A DNA stretch of 64,000 nucleotides, taken from Halopseudomonas nanhaiensis. Lineage in GTDB: Bacteria; Pseudomonadota; Gammaproteobacteria; Pseudomonadales; Pseudomonadaceae. The position numbers and the translations under genes are program-made. The stretch spans positions 2,731,167 to 2,795,166 of the forward strand of contig NZ_CP073751.1 of the NCBI RefSeq assembly GCF_020025155.1, read 5' to 3'. Of the stretch, positions 37,244 through 45,605 are shown one piece after another. Position 1 is the stretch's first letter. Every line of letters starts with the position of its first letter. A model generated the notes under the pieces. That model did not search any database. It worked only from the letters and a program-made list of their open reading frames with translations, and had not been told where the DNA came from.

Positions 37244-38002
37244 ATGCAAATCAAAGACAGCGTGATCATCATCACCGGAGGCGGTCAGGGGCTTGGCCGC
37301 GCGATGGCCGAATTTCTGGCTGCCAAGGGCGCCCGGCTGGCGCTGGTCGATCTGGGTCAGGATCGGCTCGATGAGTCGGTAGCAGCCTGCCGGGCAGCCG
37401 GCATCGAGGCGCGTGCCTACGTGTGCAACGTCGCCAACGAAGAGCAGGTGACGGCCATGGTTGCTCAGGTCGCGCAGGACTTTGGCGCGATCAATGGCCT
37501 GATCAACAATGCCGGCATCCTGCGTGACGGTCTGTTGCTCAAGAACAAGGATGGCGAGATTCAGAAGATGAGCCTGGCACAGTGGCAGTCGGTGATCGAC
37601 GTCAATCTCACCGGCGTATTCCTGTGCACGCGTGAGGTGGGGGCGAAGATGATCGAGCTGGGCAATCAGGGCCTGATCATCAATATTTCGTCCATCTCGC
37701 GTGCCGGCAACATCGGCCAGTCCAACTATTCGGCTGCAAAGGCCGGCGTCGCGGCACTGACGGTGACCTGGGCGAAGGAACTGGCGCGCTACGGCATTCG
37801 CGTGGCCGGCATCGCGCCGGGCTTCATTGAAACCGAGATGACCGGAAGCATGAAACCGGAAGCACTGGAGAAGATGACATCCGGCATCCCGCTCCGGCGT
37901 ATGGGCAAGCCGGCAGAGATCGCGCACTCGGCAGCGTACCTTCTGGAAAACGACTATTACACCGGCCGCGTCCTCGAGCTGGATGGCGGCTTGCGCCTGT
38001 AA
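37244..38002 (+). CDS. SDR-family oxidoreductase (FabG-like)
   Basis: A 252-residue short-chain dehydrogenase. The cofactor loop is [18 protein letters not shown] is intact, and the active site has SSISRAG...YSAAKAG with Ser, Tyr and Lys in place. The C-terminus [12 protein letters not shown] is FabG-like. An aspartate after the second strand (LVDLGQDR) suggests NAD rather than NADP preference, which is an inference. The ATG at 37244 has CAGGAGCAGG before it. Substrate unknown. Confidence 0.88.
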   Translation: MQIKDSVIIITGGGQGLGRAMAEFLAAKGARLALVDLGQDRLDESVAACRAAGIEARAYVCNVANEEQVTAMVAQVAQDFGAINGLINNAGILRDGLLLKNKDGEIQKMSLAQWQSVIDVNLTGVFLCTREVGAKMIELGNQGLIINISSISRAGNIGQSNYSAAKAGVAALTVTWAKELARYGIRVAGIAPGFIETEMTGSMKPEALEKMTSGIPLRRMGKPAEIAHSAAYLLENDYYTGRVLELDGGLRL

Positions 38003-38012
38003 CAGCTCGCAT

Positions 38013-38033
38013 GGGGCCGGCAGCGCCGGTCCC
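38013..38033. terminator. Hairpin between convergent SDR and DUF481 genes
   Basis: A 9-bp stem (GGGGCCGGC / GCCGGTCCC, one G-T pair) with a three-base loop fills the 30-base gap and touches the DUF481 stop codon. There is no T-run. It could end transcription in both directions. Confidence 0.45.
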
Positions 38034-39040
38034 TACCAGCTTACCCCCAGACCAAAGCGATAGCGGATCTCATCGACGTTGGCACTGTTGGCACTGTCGA
38101 CGTAATCCCACTCGGTCAGCAGGCTCAGCGAAGCCCAGTTGTTGAGCATGTAGCGCAAGCCAAGTTCGGCATCAATCACATAGCGGATCGACGGGTCGCC
38201 GGTAATCAGCGTCTCGGCGTTATGAAAGACCTCGAATCGCTTGCCCAGCATGTACCGGCGATAGTCCCACTCCAGACCAAGCGCATTGAACTGCCGCTCT
38301 TCCCCGCTGCGCTCGGTAAACCTGACGTGGTCAATACGGCCGGATGTTTCGAAGCGGCTGAGCGTCGTGTTCCACCACTCGTAACCCGGCCCCATACCGA
38401 ACTGCGCGCGGCGGCGGATATCGCCGATTCGATCCCGCTGGTAATTCCAGGCGGTCTGCCAGAACCATTGCTCCTGGAAGAACCAGCCCAGGTCATATTC
38501 GGTCTGCCAGAAGTCGCGGTTCTTCACATCGTCGATGTAATAGCGCTCGAAGTTGCCGGCCAGTGAATGGCGCCAGTCACCATGGCGGATCCGGGTGTTG
38601 CCACGTAGCGCCAGGTCACGTTCATCCACCTGGCCCTGCTTGAGGAATATCGCAACGTCTGCGTTGCCTTCCAGCAACCAGTCCTTGATCAGCGGCTGGG
38701 GCGCCATCATCTGCTCGACGGAGGTCAGGCGCACTTCGTGAGCATCGGGCAGGCCATTGACCACCTGAATCTGCCCCGGAATGGTGGACGGTCGGATCGA
38801 TAGCGCCCGTTCGGCTTCATCGGCCCGCTTGACCAGCAGCGGACGGTCACTTTCCAGCGTCCGCACCCGGGCGACATCAATGGTGACCTCGCCGGCGAAC
38901 TCGGTAGTAACCACCAGTCGGCCCCTATCGAGTAATTCGATTCGTCCGGTTATCCTGTCGCCGTTGTCCAGCCAGACGGTATCGGCAATGGCTAATGGCG
39001 CAAAGACCAAAGCCAGCGCGGCAATGAGGCGGTAAAACAT
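38033..39040 (-). CDS. DUF481 family outer-membrane protein
   Basis: A 335-residue exported protein with a signal peptide (MFYRLIAALALVFAPLAIA). The N-terminal third has DTVWLDNGDRITGRIELLDRGRLVVTTEF, a small beta domain typical of these proteins. The rest is a predicted beta barrel rich in alternating aromatic residues, ending RYRFGLGVSW with a terminal Trp. The family includes YdiY, a salt-induced outer-membrane protein. Function unknown. The start at 39040 has AAGG upstream and overlaps a divergent ATG by two bases. Confidence 0.85.
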   Translation of the reverse strand: MFYRLIAALALVFAPLAIADTVWLDNGDRITGRIELLDRGRLVVTTEFAGEVTIDVARVRTLESDRPLLVKRADEAERALSIRPSTIPGQIQVVNGLPDAHEVRLTSVEQMMAPQPLIKDWLLEGNADVAIFLKQGQVDERDLALRGNTRIRHGDWRHSLAGNFERYYIDDVKNRDFWQTEYDLGWFFQEQWFWQTAWNYQRDRIGDIRRRAQFGMGPGYEWWNTTLSRFETSGRIDHVRFTERSGEERQFNALGLEWDYRRYMLGKRFEVFHNAETLITGDPSIRYVIDAELGLRYMLNNWASLSLLTEWDYVDSANSANVDEIRYRFGLGVSW

Positions 39041-39083
39041 GGGACAACCTTGTGAGACGAATTCGACAAGAGCGCCATTATCC

Positions 39084-39440
39084 ATGCCTGACATGCGATT
39101 ACTACCCGCCACGGAAACGGATTGCCGAACGGTATCCGGCCCTGCAAAAGAAGCATTCTGGGCCGCGCTGTCGAGCATTCCAGCGGGTCGCGTATGCAGC
39201 TACGGCGTATTGGCAAGTCTCGCCGGACTCGGCCGCGGCGCGCGCCTGGCGGGTCGCTGGCTGGGGGAGTTGCCGCCGGGGTCGACGCTGCCCTGGCATC
39301 GGGTCGTCAACAGTCAGGGACGGTTATCGCTGCCGGCTGATTCGCCGGCTGGGCAGGAACAATTTCAACGGCTGGTTGCAGAAGGTGTTGTCATTCGCAA
39401 CCGGCGCATCGACATGAAACGCTACGGCTGGCCGGACTGA
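39084..39440 (+). CDS. Alkyltransferase-like protein (MGMT-domain, no active cysteine)
   Basis: A 118-residue protein of the methylated-DNA methyltransferase DNA-binding domain. It has RVCSYGVLASLAGL and GELPPGSTLPWHRVVNSQG. True enzymes have PCHR here; this protein has PWHR, so it cannot accept alkyl groups. Such alkyltransferase-like (ATL) proteins bind O6-alkylguanine and hand the lesion to nucleotide excision repair. The start is uncertain: 39084 is taken for an AAGAG upstream and typical length; ATGs at 39039 and 39093 are in the same frame. Confidence 0.85.
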   Translation: MPDMRLLPATETDCRTVSGPAKEAFWAALSSIPAGRVCSYGVLASLAGLGRGARLAGRWLGELPPGSTLPWHRVVNSQGRLSLPADSPAGQEQFQRLVAEGVVIRNRRIDMKRYGWPD

Positions 39441-39467
39441 CCGCCCGTCTCTTTCAACAGGATTCCC

Positions 39468-40838
39468 ATGACTGAAGACCAGGCCCGACCGGCCGAGCTG
39501 CCCAGCGAAGGCTGGCAGGTCTACCTCAAGCCGCGCGTTATCGGCATGCTGTTTCTCGGGTTCTCGGCTGGTCTGCCCCTGCTGCTGGTGGGCGGCACAT
39601 TCGGTGCCTGGCTGCGCGACCTGGGAATCGAGCTCTCGGCCATCGGCTTTCTCAGCTGGGTAGGCATCGCCTACTCGGTAAAGGTGTTGTGGGCCCCGAT
39701 AATCGACCGCGCTCCCGTCCCCATCCTCTCCCGCCTGCTCGGGCGCCGGCGTGCCTGGATGCTGTTGTCGCAGGTCGTCATTGTCGGCGCCTTGCTCGGC
39801 ATGGCATTCAGCGACCCACGGGAGCATCTGGGTCTCATCGCCGTGTTTGCCGTACTGACCGCCTTCGGATCGGCCACACAGGACATCGCCATTGACGCCT
39901 ATAGGGTCGAGGCAGAGGCCAAGCATCGCCAGGCTGCCATGGCAGCCACGTACGTGACTGGCTATCGCCTGGCGATCCTGGCAGCCGGCGCAGGTGCGCT
40001 TCACCTGGCGAGCATGGACAGCTGGACGCTGGCCTACACGGTCATGGCAGGACTGATGGGCATCGGTGTGGTGACCACGCTGGTGATCGCCGAGCCGTCT
40101 GTACGCATATCCGAACAGACCAGCCAGCTTGAGGAGCGTGTTCAGCGCTATCTTGCCAGCACCGAACATACCGGCTGGCAACGTGACCTGACCGCATGGT
40201 TCATTGGCGCGATGATCTGCCCGTTCGCTGAATTCTTCCAGCGTTATGGAAAGACGGCCCTGCTGATTCTGGCGTTCATCGCGACCTTCCGCATCAGCGA
40301 CATCTTCATGGGCGTCATGGCCAACCCGTTCTATCTGGATCTGGGCTTTACCAAGGCCGAAATCGCCAACATCGCCGCCGCCTTCGGACTTGCCATGACG
40401 CTGGCGGGCGCAGCGCTGGGCGGCCTGCTGGTAGCGCGCTACGGTATTGCGCCAATGCTCATAGCCACCGCCTTCATGGCGCCAGCGACCAACATCGCCT
40501 TCGCCTGGCTAGCGCACATAGGCCCGCAGAGCTATGGGCTGGTGCTGGCGATCGTGGCCGATAACATCACCGGCGGATTGGCGATCTCGGTCTTCATCGC
40601 CTACCTGTCGAGTCTCACCAACACCGCCTATACGGCCACACAGTACGCCTTGTTCAGCTCGCTCATGACGTTGCCCGGGCAGTTCGCTGCCGGCTTCACC
40701 GGCCTGCTTGCAGCGAATGTGGGCTGGGTAGGCTTTTTCACGCTGACGGCGTTCACCGGCGTGCCGGCCATCGTGCTGGCATTTCTGCTGTTACGTCACG
40801 CTCACCCGGACCGTGCTCGCCGCCCGGGGATCGACTGA
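39468..40838 (+). CDS. ampG: Muropeptide permease AmpG (MFS)
   Basis: A 456-residue MFS transporter of the AmpG type. The N-terminus PRVIGMLFLGFSAGLPLLLVGGTFGAWLRD and ATQDIAIDAYRVE are characteristic. It imports GlcNAc-anhydro-muropeptides from the periplasm for peptidoglycan recycling. ampD and ampE, further parts of that pathway, lie at 47802-49192. In bacteria with inducible AmpC its product is needed for beta-lactam induction; no ampC or ampR is seen in this window. The frame runs straight to a strong terminator. Confidence 0.9.
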   Translation: MTEDQARPAELPSEGWQVYLKPRVIGMLFLGFSAGLPLLLVGGTFGAWLRDLGIELSAIGFLSWVGIAYSVKVLWAPIIDRAPVPILSRLLGRRRAWMLLSQVVIVGALLGMAFSDPREHLGLIAVFAVLTAFGSATQDIAIDAYRVEAEAKHRQAAMAATYVTGYRLAILAAGAGALHLASMDSWTLAYTVMAGLMGIGVVTTLVIAEPSVRISEQTSQLEERVQRYLASTEHTGWQRDLTAWFIGAMICPFAEFFQRYGKTALLILAFIATFRISDIFMGVMANPFYLDLGFTKAEIANIAAAFGLAMTLAGAALGGLLVARYGIAPMLIATAFMAPATNIAFAWLAHIGPQSYGLVLAIVADNITGGLAISVFIAYLSSLTNTAYTATQYALFSSLMTLPGQFAAGFTGLLAANVGWVGFFTLTAFTGVPAIVLAFLLLRHAHPDRARRPGID

Positions 40839-40857
40839 CAGACCGTAACCGACACAA

Positions 40858-40883
40858 AAAAGGGCGCCCGAAGGCGCCCTTTT
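40858..40883. terminator. Bidirectional terminator between ampG and the barrel gene
   Basis: An 11-bp stem AAAAGGGCGCC (40858-40868) / GGCGCCCTTTT (40873-40883) with four-base loop lies between convergent genes and has A- and T-runs on either side. Confidence 0.88.
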
Positions 40884-40898
40884 CATCACGACGATCGG

Positions 40899-41414
40899 TT
40901 AGAAGTTGTAACCGAGACCCACGCTGTAGAAGATCGCGCCATCGTCGTAGCTGTCACGTGCATCGCTGCCGCTCTTGAACAGGAACTGATATTCCATCAT
41001 GCCGGTGATGAAGGTGTTGTCCTGGACCCAGTATTTGATGCCGATTTCAGGCCCACCCATGAAGGTCTCATCGACCTGCTCGCCGTACAGACCACCGATG
41101 CTGGCGCCGATAAACGGACGAGCCGGACCGTCTCCGAACATGTAGTCGTAGAACACGCGGGTCGAACCGTCGAACATGACGCTCTCGCCTTCGCTGTCAC
41201 GCGCGTTGATGGTCTGACGCACGCCCCACAGGGAGCTCTCGCTCAGATATTGACCCCAGCTGCCCTGGACTGACAGCACGGTGCTGTCGAAATCCTTGTC
41301 GCTGCTGCCGGCACCACTCAGGGTGATTTCCTGGCCGCCAGTCATGGGTTCGGCCATTGCCATGGCAGGGACCATAGCGGCGACGAGCATCGATGTTTTA
41401 AAAAGGTTTTTCAT
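40899..41414 (-). CDS. Small outer-membrane beta-barrel protein
   Basis: A 171-residue exported protein. The signal peptide is MKNLFKTSMLVAAMVPAMAMA. The mature part has alternating strands (TRVFYDYMFGD, RPFIGASIGGLYGEQ, GPEIGIKYWVQDNTFITGMMEYQF) and ends SVGLGYNF with a terminal Phe, as outer-membrane barrels do. By size it is an eight-stranded barrel like OmpX/OmpW. It is not a clear member of either. The ATG at 41414 has GAGAGGGG upstream. Monocistronic between two terminators. Confidence 0.8.
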   Translation of the reverse strand: MKNLFKTSMLVAAMVPAMAMAEPMTGGQEITLSGAGSSDKDFDSTVLSVQGSWGQYLSESSLWGVRQTINARDSEGESVMFDGSTRVFYDYMFGDGPARPFIGASIGGLYGEQVDETFMGGPEIGIKYWVQDNTFITGMMEYQFLFKSGSDARDSYDDGAIFYSVGLGYNF

Positions 41415-41544
41415 GAGGTTGCCCCTCTCACTATTGATTGGTAGGCGCGACACCCAATTGCATCGCTGTACCAAGTGACAAGCCTCACCCTGACGCGTTC
41501 AACCTATATCGACGCTTTTCTGACGGACGTACCAAATAACACAA

Positions 41545-41570
41545 AAAAACCCAGCTAAGGCTGGGTTTTT
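41545..41570. terminator. Terminator downstream of mscS
   Basis: An 11-bp stem AAAAACCCAGC (41545-41555) / GCTGGGTTTTT (41560-41570), four-base loop, with T-runs on both strands. It serves the leftward mscS gene. Confidence 0.85.
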
Positions 41571-41589
41571 ATTGAGTTTATACATTCCT

Positions 41590-42435
41590 TTACCGGTCGT
41601 CGGCGACGGCCTCGGACTGCAGGTACAAGGTCCGCTGCGGGAACGGTATGGTGATACCTTCCTCGTCGAATCGTTCCTTGGCCAACTCGATGATGCTCCA
41701 GTAGACGCCCCAATAGTCCTCGGTCCTGGTCCACATCCTCAAGGAGAGATCGACCGAGCTCTCGCCCAGCGCTACCAGCCATACAGCAGGCTCAGGATCC
41801 TTCATCACTCGCTCGTCCGCCTGGGCCAGACCAAGCAGAATCTCGCGCGCCTGCTTGACGCTGTCACCGTAGTCGATTCCGATGTTCAGATCGACCCGAC
41901 GGGTGGGCTGGCGAGAATAGTTGATCACATTGCCATTGGACAGACTGCCGTTGGGCACGATGATGGTCTTGTTGTCAGGACTCTTGAGTACGGTGTGGAA
42001 TATCTGGATGCTGTCCACCGTGCCTGCCACGCCCTGAGCTTCGATGTATTCACCGGCCCGAAAAGGACGCAGCATCAGGATCAGCATGCCGCCAGCGAAA
42101 TTGGCCAGACTGCCCTGCAAGGCCAGACCCACTGCCAGGCCGGCAGCACCGATCAGCGCGATGAACGAGGTCGTCTCGACGCCGATCATTCCGGCGACGC
42201 TGACCACCAGAAGAATCTTCAGCCCGAGGCCTACCAGCGTGCCGATAAAACCATGCAGGGTGCGATCTACTGCGCGCTTTTCCAGCAGCGCCTGAACGCC
42301 GGAAGTGAACCGGCCGATAATCCACCAGCCGACCAGCAGGGTCACCAGAGCCAGCAGCACCTGACTACCGTATTGCAGTACCAGCGGTAACCACGCCTCT
42401 TGTAGTTCCTCCAGCTGGACGATCACATCATTCAT
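41590..42435 (-). CDS. mscS: Small-conductance mechanosensitive channel, MscS family
   Basis: A 281-residue MscS-type channel. Three N-terminal helices are followed by the pore helix GAAGLAVGLALQGSLANFAGGMLI, rich in Gly and Ala. The cytoplasmic beta domain has AGEYIEAQGVAGTVDSIQIFHT and PNGSLSNGNVINYS. It opens on membrane tension to release solutes after hypo-osmotic shock. It precedes a terminator and follows yajQ on the same strand by 38 bases. Confidence 0.93.
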   Translation of the reverse strand: MNDVIVQLEELQEAWLPLVLQYGSQVLLALVTLLVGWWIIGRFTSGVQALLEKRAVDRTLHGFIGTLVGLGLKILLVVSVAGMIGVETTSFIALIGAAGLAVGLALQGSLANFAGGMLILMLRPFRAGEYIEAQGVAGTVDSIQIFHTVLKSPDNKTIIVPNGSLSNGNVINYSRQPTRRVDLNIGIDYGDSVKQAREILLGLAQADERVMKDPEPAVWLVALGESSVDLSLRMWTRTEDYWGVYWSIIELAKERFDEEGITIPFPQRTLYLQSEAVADDR

Positions 42436-42473
42436 CAGTCTTCCCTTTTATAACCTGTGTATCCTGCGCCGCT

Positions 42474-42959
42474 TCAGTCACGAAAGTTGTTGAACTGCAA
42501 CGGCATCTCGAAATCGGCCCCACGCAGCAGCGCCATGGCTTCCTGCAGATCGTCCCGCTTCTTGCCGGTGACCCGTACCTGCTCGCCTTGAATAGCCGCC
42601 TGAACCTTGATCTTCGATTCCTTGATGCGAGCAACGATTTTCTTCGCCAGCTCCTTGTCGATGCCTTCTTTGAGCACGACATCCTGCTTCACCTGCTTGC
42701 CCGACGCAAACGCATCCTTGATCTCCATGCACTGGATATCGATCTTGCGCTTGGCCAGGCTGAGCTTGAGGATTTCGAGCATCTGCTCGAGCTGGAAATC
42801 AGCGTCGGCCGTGATGTTGACCGTGAGATCTTTCTCCTTGAATTCGAATTCGCCCTTTCCGCGCAAATCGTAGCGACGGTCGAGCTCTTTCATGGCATTG
42901 TCGACGGCATTGGTGACTTCGTGTTTGTCCAGTTCGGACACCACATCGAAAGATGGCAT
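42474..42959 (-). CDS. yajQ: YajQ-family nucleotide-binding protein
   Basis: A 161-residue YajQ protein, starting [21 protein letters not shown] and ending [11 protein letters not shown], both typical. Family members bind cyclic di-GMP in Xanthomonas and Pseudomonas and act with a LysR-type regulator; nucleic acid binding has also been proposed. It lies upstream of mscS on the same strand. The receiver-GGDEF gene is divergent to its right. Confidence 0.93.
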   Translation of the reverse strand: MPSFDVVSELDKHEVTNAVDNAMKELDRRYDLRGKGEFEFKEKDLTVNITADADFQLEQMLEILKLSLAKRKIDIQCMEIKDAFASGKQVKQDVVLKEGIDKELAKKIVARIKESKIKVQAAIQGEQVRVTGKKRDDLQEAMALLRGADFEMPLQFNNFRD

Positions 42960-43068
42960 GCGTTACCTCGGATTTAGTGTTTTTTTATGACAAAACCAGC
43001 AAAAGAACGGATATGCTCGTGGCATTATAACGACATTTGCCAGAGTCCAAGCTGCAGGGAGCAAAGCT

Positions 43069-44034
43069 ATGCCCAATCCACAACTCAGCATCATGGTGGT
43101 GGACGATACCAAGTTCAGTAGTGCGGTCATAGGTCATAACCTGACCCAGGCCGGCTACGCGGATATCCGCTTCGCCAGCTCTGCCATGGACGCGCTGACG
43201 ATGCACGAGCAGCGTCCTGCCAGCGTCATGGTGGCTGACTGGCTGATGCCCGAAATGGATGGGCTCGAACTGACCACACGGGTCAGGCAGGCCGACGAAC
43301 AGAGCGGACACTACACCTATGTTGTTCTGCTTACCGCGCGCGAAGGTGACAATGTGCTCGGTGAAGCCTTCGACCGGGGCGTTGATGACTTCATCAGCAA
43401 GTCGTCCATGAATGAACAGCTTCTTCCGCGGATATTCGCTGCCGATCGCACCACGCAGTTGATCAACCGTCTGCTCGACGAAAACCGCCTCCTGGCCAGC
43501 AACAATGCCCAACTCGAATCGCACAATATGGTCGACAGCCTGACCGCGCTGGGGAATCGGCGTTATCTAGTGCAGCGGCTCGAAGATGCGATTCGCAGCA
43601 TTGATACCCGTGGGGGCGCCTGCTGCGTGCTGGTACTTGGCGTGCAGAACCTTGATGAAATGGGTGGCCGCTTCGGCGAGGCAGTGCAGACCGAGCTGCT
43701 GCGTGGCATCGCCCGGCGGCTGCAACAACTGGTACGGCCGACCGACGTCATCGCACGGGTCGGTTCGAACACCTTTGCCATCGTCACCCTGGCCGACGAC
43801 CCGCACGACTGCAAACCGCAGAGTTTCCGGCGGCTGCATGACGGATTGAACCTGAAGGCGTTCAAGACCAGCGAGGGTTATCTGTCGGTTCGTGCCGGGA
43901 TGGCCGTTGGCGCTGTCAAATCGAATCAGGAGCTACCTGAGGCCGAGCAGCTGCTGAGCTCGGTCGAGCAGCATCTGGAAGAAGCCTACGCCACCAATCT
44001 CATCACCGAAGTGCGCCGGCCGCTCACTGTCTGA
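43069..44034 (+). CDS. Response regulator with degenerate GGDEF domain
   Basis: A 321-residue protein. The receiver has DD at residues 12-13, Asp57 (VMVADWLMPEMDG) and the lysine in FISKSSM, so it can probably be phosphorylated. The second domain starts DSLTALGNRRYLVQRLE as GGDEF domains do. Where active enzymes have GG(D/E)EF it has GSNTF (RVGSNTFAIV). It therefore should not make cyclic di-GMP but may bind it or act as a signalling scaffold. No kinase gene is adjacent. The following gene starts at its stop codon. Confidence 0.87.
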   Translation: MPNPQLSIMVVDDTKFSSAVIGHNLTQAGYADIRFASSAMDALTMHEQRPASVMVADWLMPEMDGLELTTRVRQADEQSGHYTYVVLLTAREGDNVLGEAFDRGVDDFISKSSMNEQLLPRIFAADRTTQLINRLLDENRLLASNNAQLESHNMVDSLTALGNRRYLVQRLEDAIRSIDTRGGACCVLVLGVQNLDEMGGRFGEAVQTELLRGIARRLQQLVRPTDVIARVGSNTFAIVTLADDPHDCKPQSFRRLHDGLNLKAFKTSEGYLSVRAGMAVGAVKSNQELPEAEQLLSSVEQHLEEAYATNLITEVRRPLTV

Positions 44035-44948
44035 TGTTTCACGTTCTCGGTGCCGGCAGCCTGGGCCTGCTCTGGGCAGCCAGGCTGACCGCCGCCGGCC
44101 TCGCGTGCCGAATGATTCTGCGTGATGGTGAAGCGTCGGCGAAATGGCAACGCCTGGGTGCATCGGTCAGCCTGCGCGATTCCGCAGGCGAACAGGTTTT
44201 CACAATTCCGGCTGAGCCTGCGATGTCATCAGGGCCGATCGACCGACTGGTGCTGGCGACCAAGGCGTATTCGGTAACCGATGCGCTGCGCAGCATCGCC
44301 CATCGACTGCATCCGTCCAGCGATATCCTGTTGCTGCAAAATGGTTTGGGCTCACAACAGGCCGCGTGTGACCTGCTACCTGCGCAAAGGATCCTGTTTG
44401 CAAGTGTGACCGACGGTGCCTGGCTGGCCGACAGCCAGACCGTGATCTGGGCCGGCAAGGGATTGACGCGCGTGGGTGACCCGCGTGGCCTTCCTGAGCC
44501 GGACTGGCTTGCGTCCCTGCGCGCCAGCGGCTTCACCTGTCAGTGGGAGCCAGACATACTACCGGTGCTGTGGGAAAAGCTCGCAGTCAATTGCGCGATC
44601 AACCCGTTCACGGCGCTTCATGATTGTGCCAATGGCCTGGTGCCAGCCAGGGCCGGCCCGCGCCTGCCGAGCCTGCTCGATGAGTTGCAGCAGTTGCTTA
44701 CGGCGAACGGCATGCCCGACGTCGCGAGGCGCCTGCCCCGGACCGTACAGGATGTGATCGAGCGAACCGCTGCCAATAGCTCTTCCATGCGCCAGGATGT
44801 GGCCGCGGGCAGACGTACGGAAATCGACTACCTGCTGGGATTCGCCTGCCGCTCCGCATGCGAGGCAGGCCTTTCGCTTCCTCATCTGGAAGCGCTTTAC
44901 GCCGATCTGCTTTCACTACTGGCTTTCCGAGGACTGCCCAGTCGGTGA
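44034..44948 (+). CDS. panE: Putative 2-dehydropantoate 2-reductase
   Basis: A 304-residue ketopantoate-reductase-fold protein. The N-terminus FHVLGAGSLGLLWAARLTAAG is the NADP-binding loop, LLQNGLGSQ and LWEKLAVNCAINPFTAL carry the conserved Asn and Lys, and a helical C-terminal domain follows. The reaction would reduce 2-dehydropantoate to pantoate for coenzyme A synthesis. Its ATG overlaps the stop of the receiver-GGDEF gene by one base. Many genomes carry several such paralogues, so the substrate is not certain. Confidence 0.85.
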   Translation: MFHVLGAGSLGLLWAARLTAAGLACRMILRDGEASAKWQRLGASVSLRDSAGEQVFTIPAEPAMSSGPIDRLVLATKAYSVTDALRSIAHRLHPSSDILLLQNGLGSQQAACDLLPAQRILFASVTDGAWLADSQTVIWAGKGLTRVGDPRGLPEPDWLASLRASGFTCQWEPDILPVLWEKLAVNCAINPFTALHDCANGLVPARAGPRLPSLLDELQQLLTANGMPDVARRLPRTVQDVIERTAANSSSMRQDVAAGRRTEIDYLLGFACRSACEAGLSLPHLEALYADLLSLLAFRGLPSR

Positions 44949-45020
44949 ACCCTAGGCGTAGCGGTACTTTATCGCTAGGCTTGCGCTTTGCATCGTTCAG
45001 TCACTGGAGAGCAGGCGCAC

Positions 45021-45593
45021 ATGGGATTCAGATTAAGCAAGGTGTACACCCGCACCGGCGATACCGGCGAGACGGGACTGGCTGATGGTCGGCGGCTGGG
45101 CAAGGACCATCCCCGTGTGGAAGCCATGGGCAGCGTGGACGAGCTGAACAGCCAGATCGGTCTACTGCTCGCCGCGCTGCATGCACCGGAGCTGAAGCCG
45201 GTTCGCCAGACACTTGAGCCTGTCCAGCATCGGCTGTTCGACCTGGGTGGAGAACTGGCAGTACCTGGTCAGCAGATCATCGACGCCGCTGACGTTGCGG
45301 CGCTGGAGGCGGAGATCGATGCGTATAACGCCGAGCTCGAGCCACTGAAGAATTTCATTCTGCCCGGGGGTTCGGAAGCCATAGCGCTGGCACACCTGGC
45401 ACGCAGCGTCTGCCGACGTGCAGAGCGACGCTATCTGACGCTGGCCGGGCTGGAAGATGTCAATCAGCAGGCCCGGATTTACCTCAATCGGCTATCGGAC
45501 CTGCTGTTCGTGATCGCGCGTTCGATAGCCCGGCTGCAGGGCACTCCTGAGGTGCTCTGGCAGCCCAAGCCCCGCCCCACCGGCGAGGCTTGA
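45021..45593 (+). CDS. Cob(I)alamin adenosyltransferase, PduO type
   Basis: A 190-residue ATP:cobalamin adenosyltransferase. The N-terminal ATP site reads YTRTGDTGETGLADGRR, and the helical bundle has FILPGGSEAIALAHLARSVCRRAERR and YLNRLSDLLFVIAR. It makes adenosylcobalamin. The ATG at 45021 is chosen because it matches the usual family start; GGAG lies upstream. It stands alone before the convergent chemoreceptor gene; no cobalamin riboswitch is visible in the 72 bases upstream. Confidence 0.93.
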   Translation: MGFRLSKVYTRTGDTGETGLADGRRLGKDHPRVEAMGSVDELNSQIGLLLAALHAPELKPVRQTLEPVQHRLFDLGGELAVPGQQIIDAADVAALEAEIDAYNAELEPLKNFILPGGSEAIALAHLARSVCRRAERRYLTLAGLEDVNQQARIYLNRLSDLLFVIARSIARLQGTPEVLWQPKPRPTGEA

Positions 45594-45605
45594 GCCGCTG
45601 CGGAG

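Noticed and set aside
44949..45020. A cobalamin riboswitch before the adenosyltransferase gene
   Set aside because: The gap is only 72 bases and lacks the B12-box and the expected long fold.
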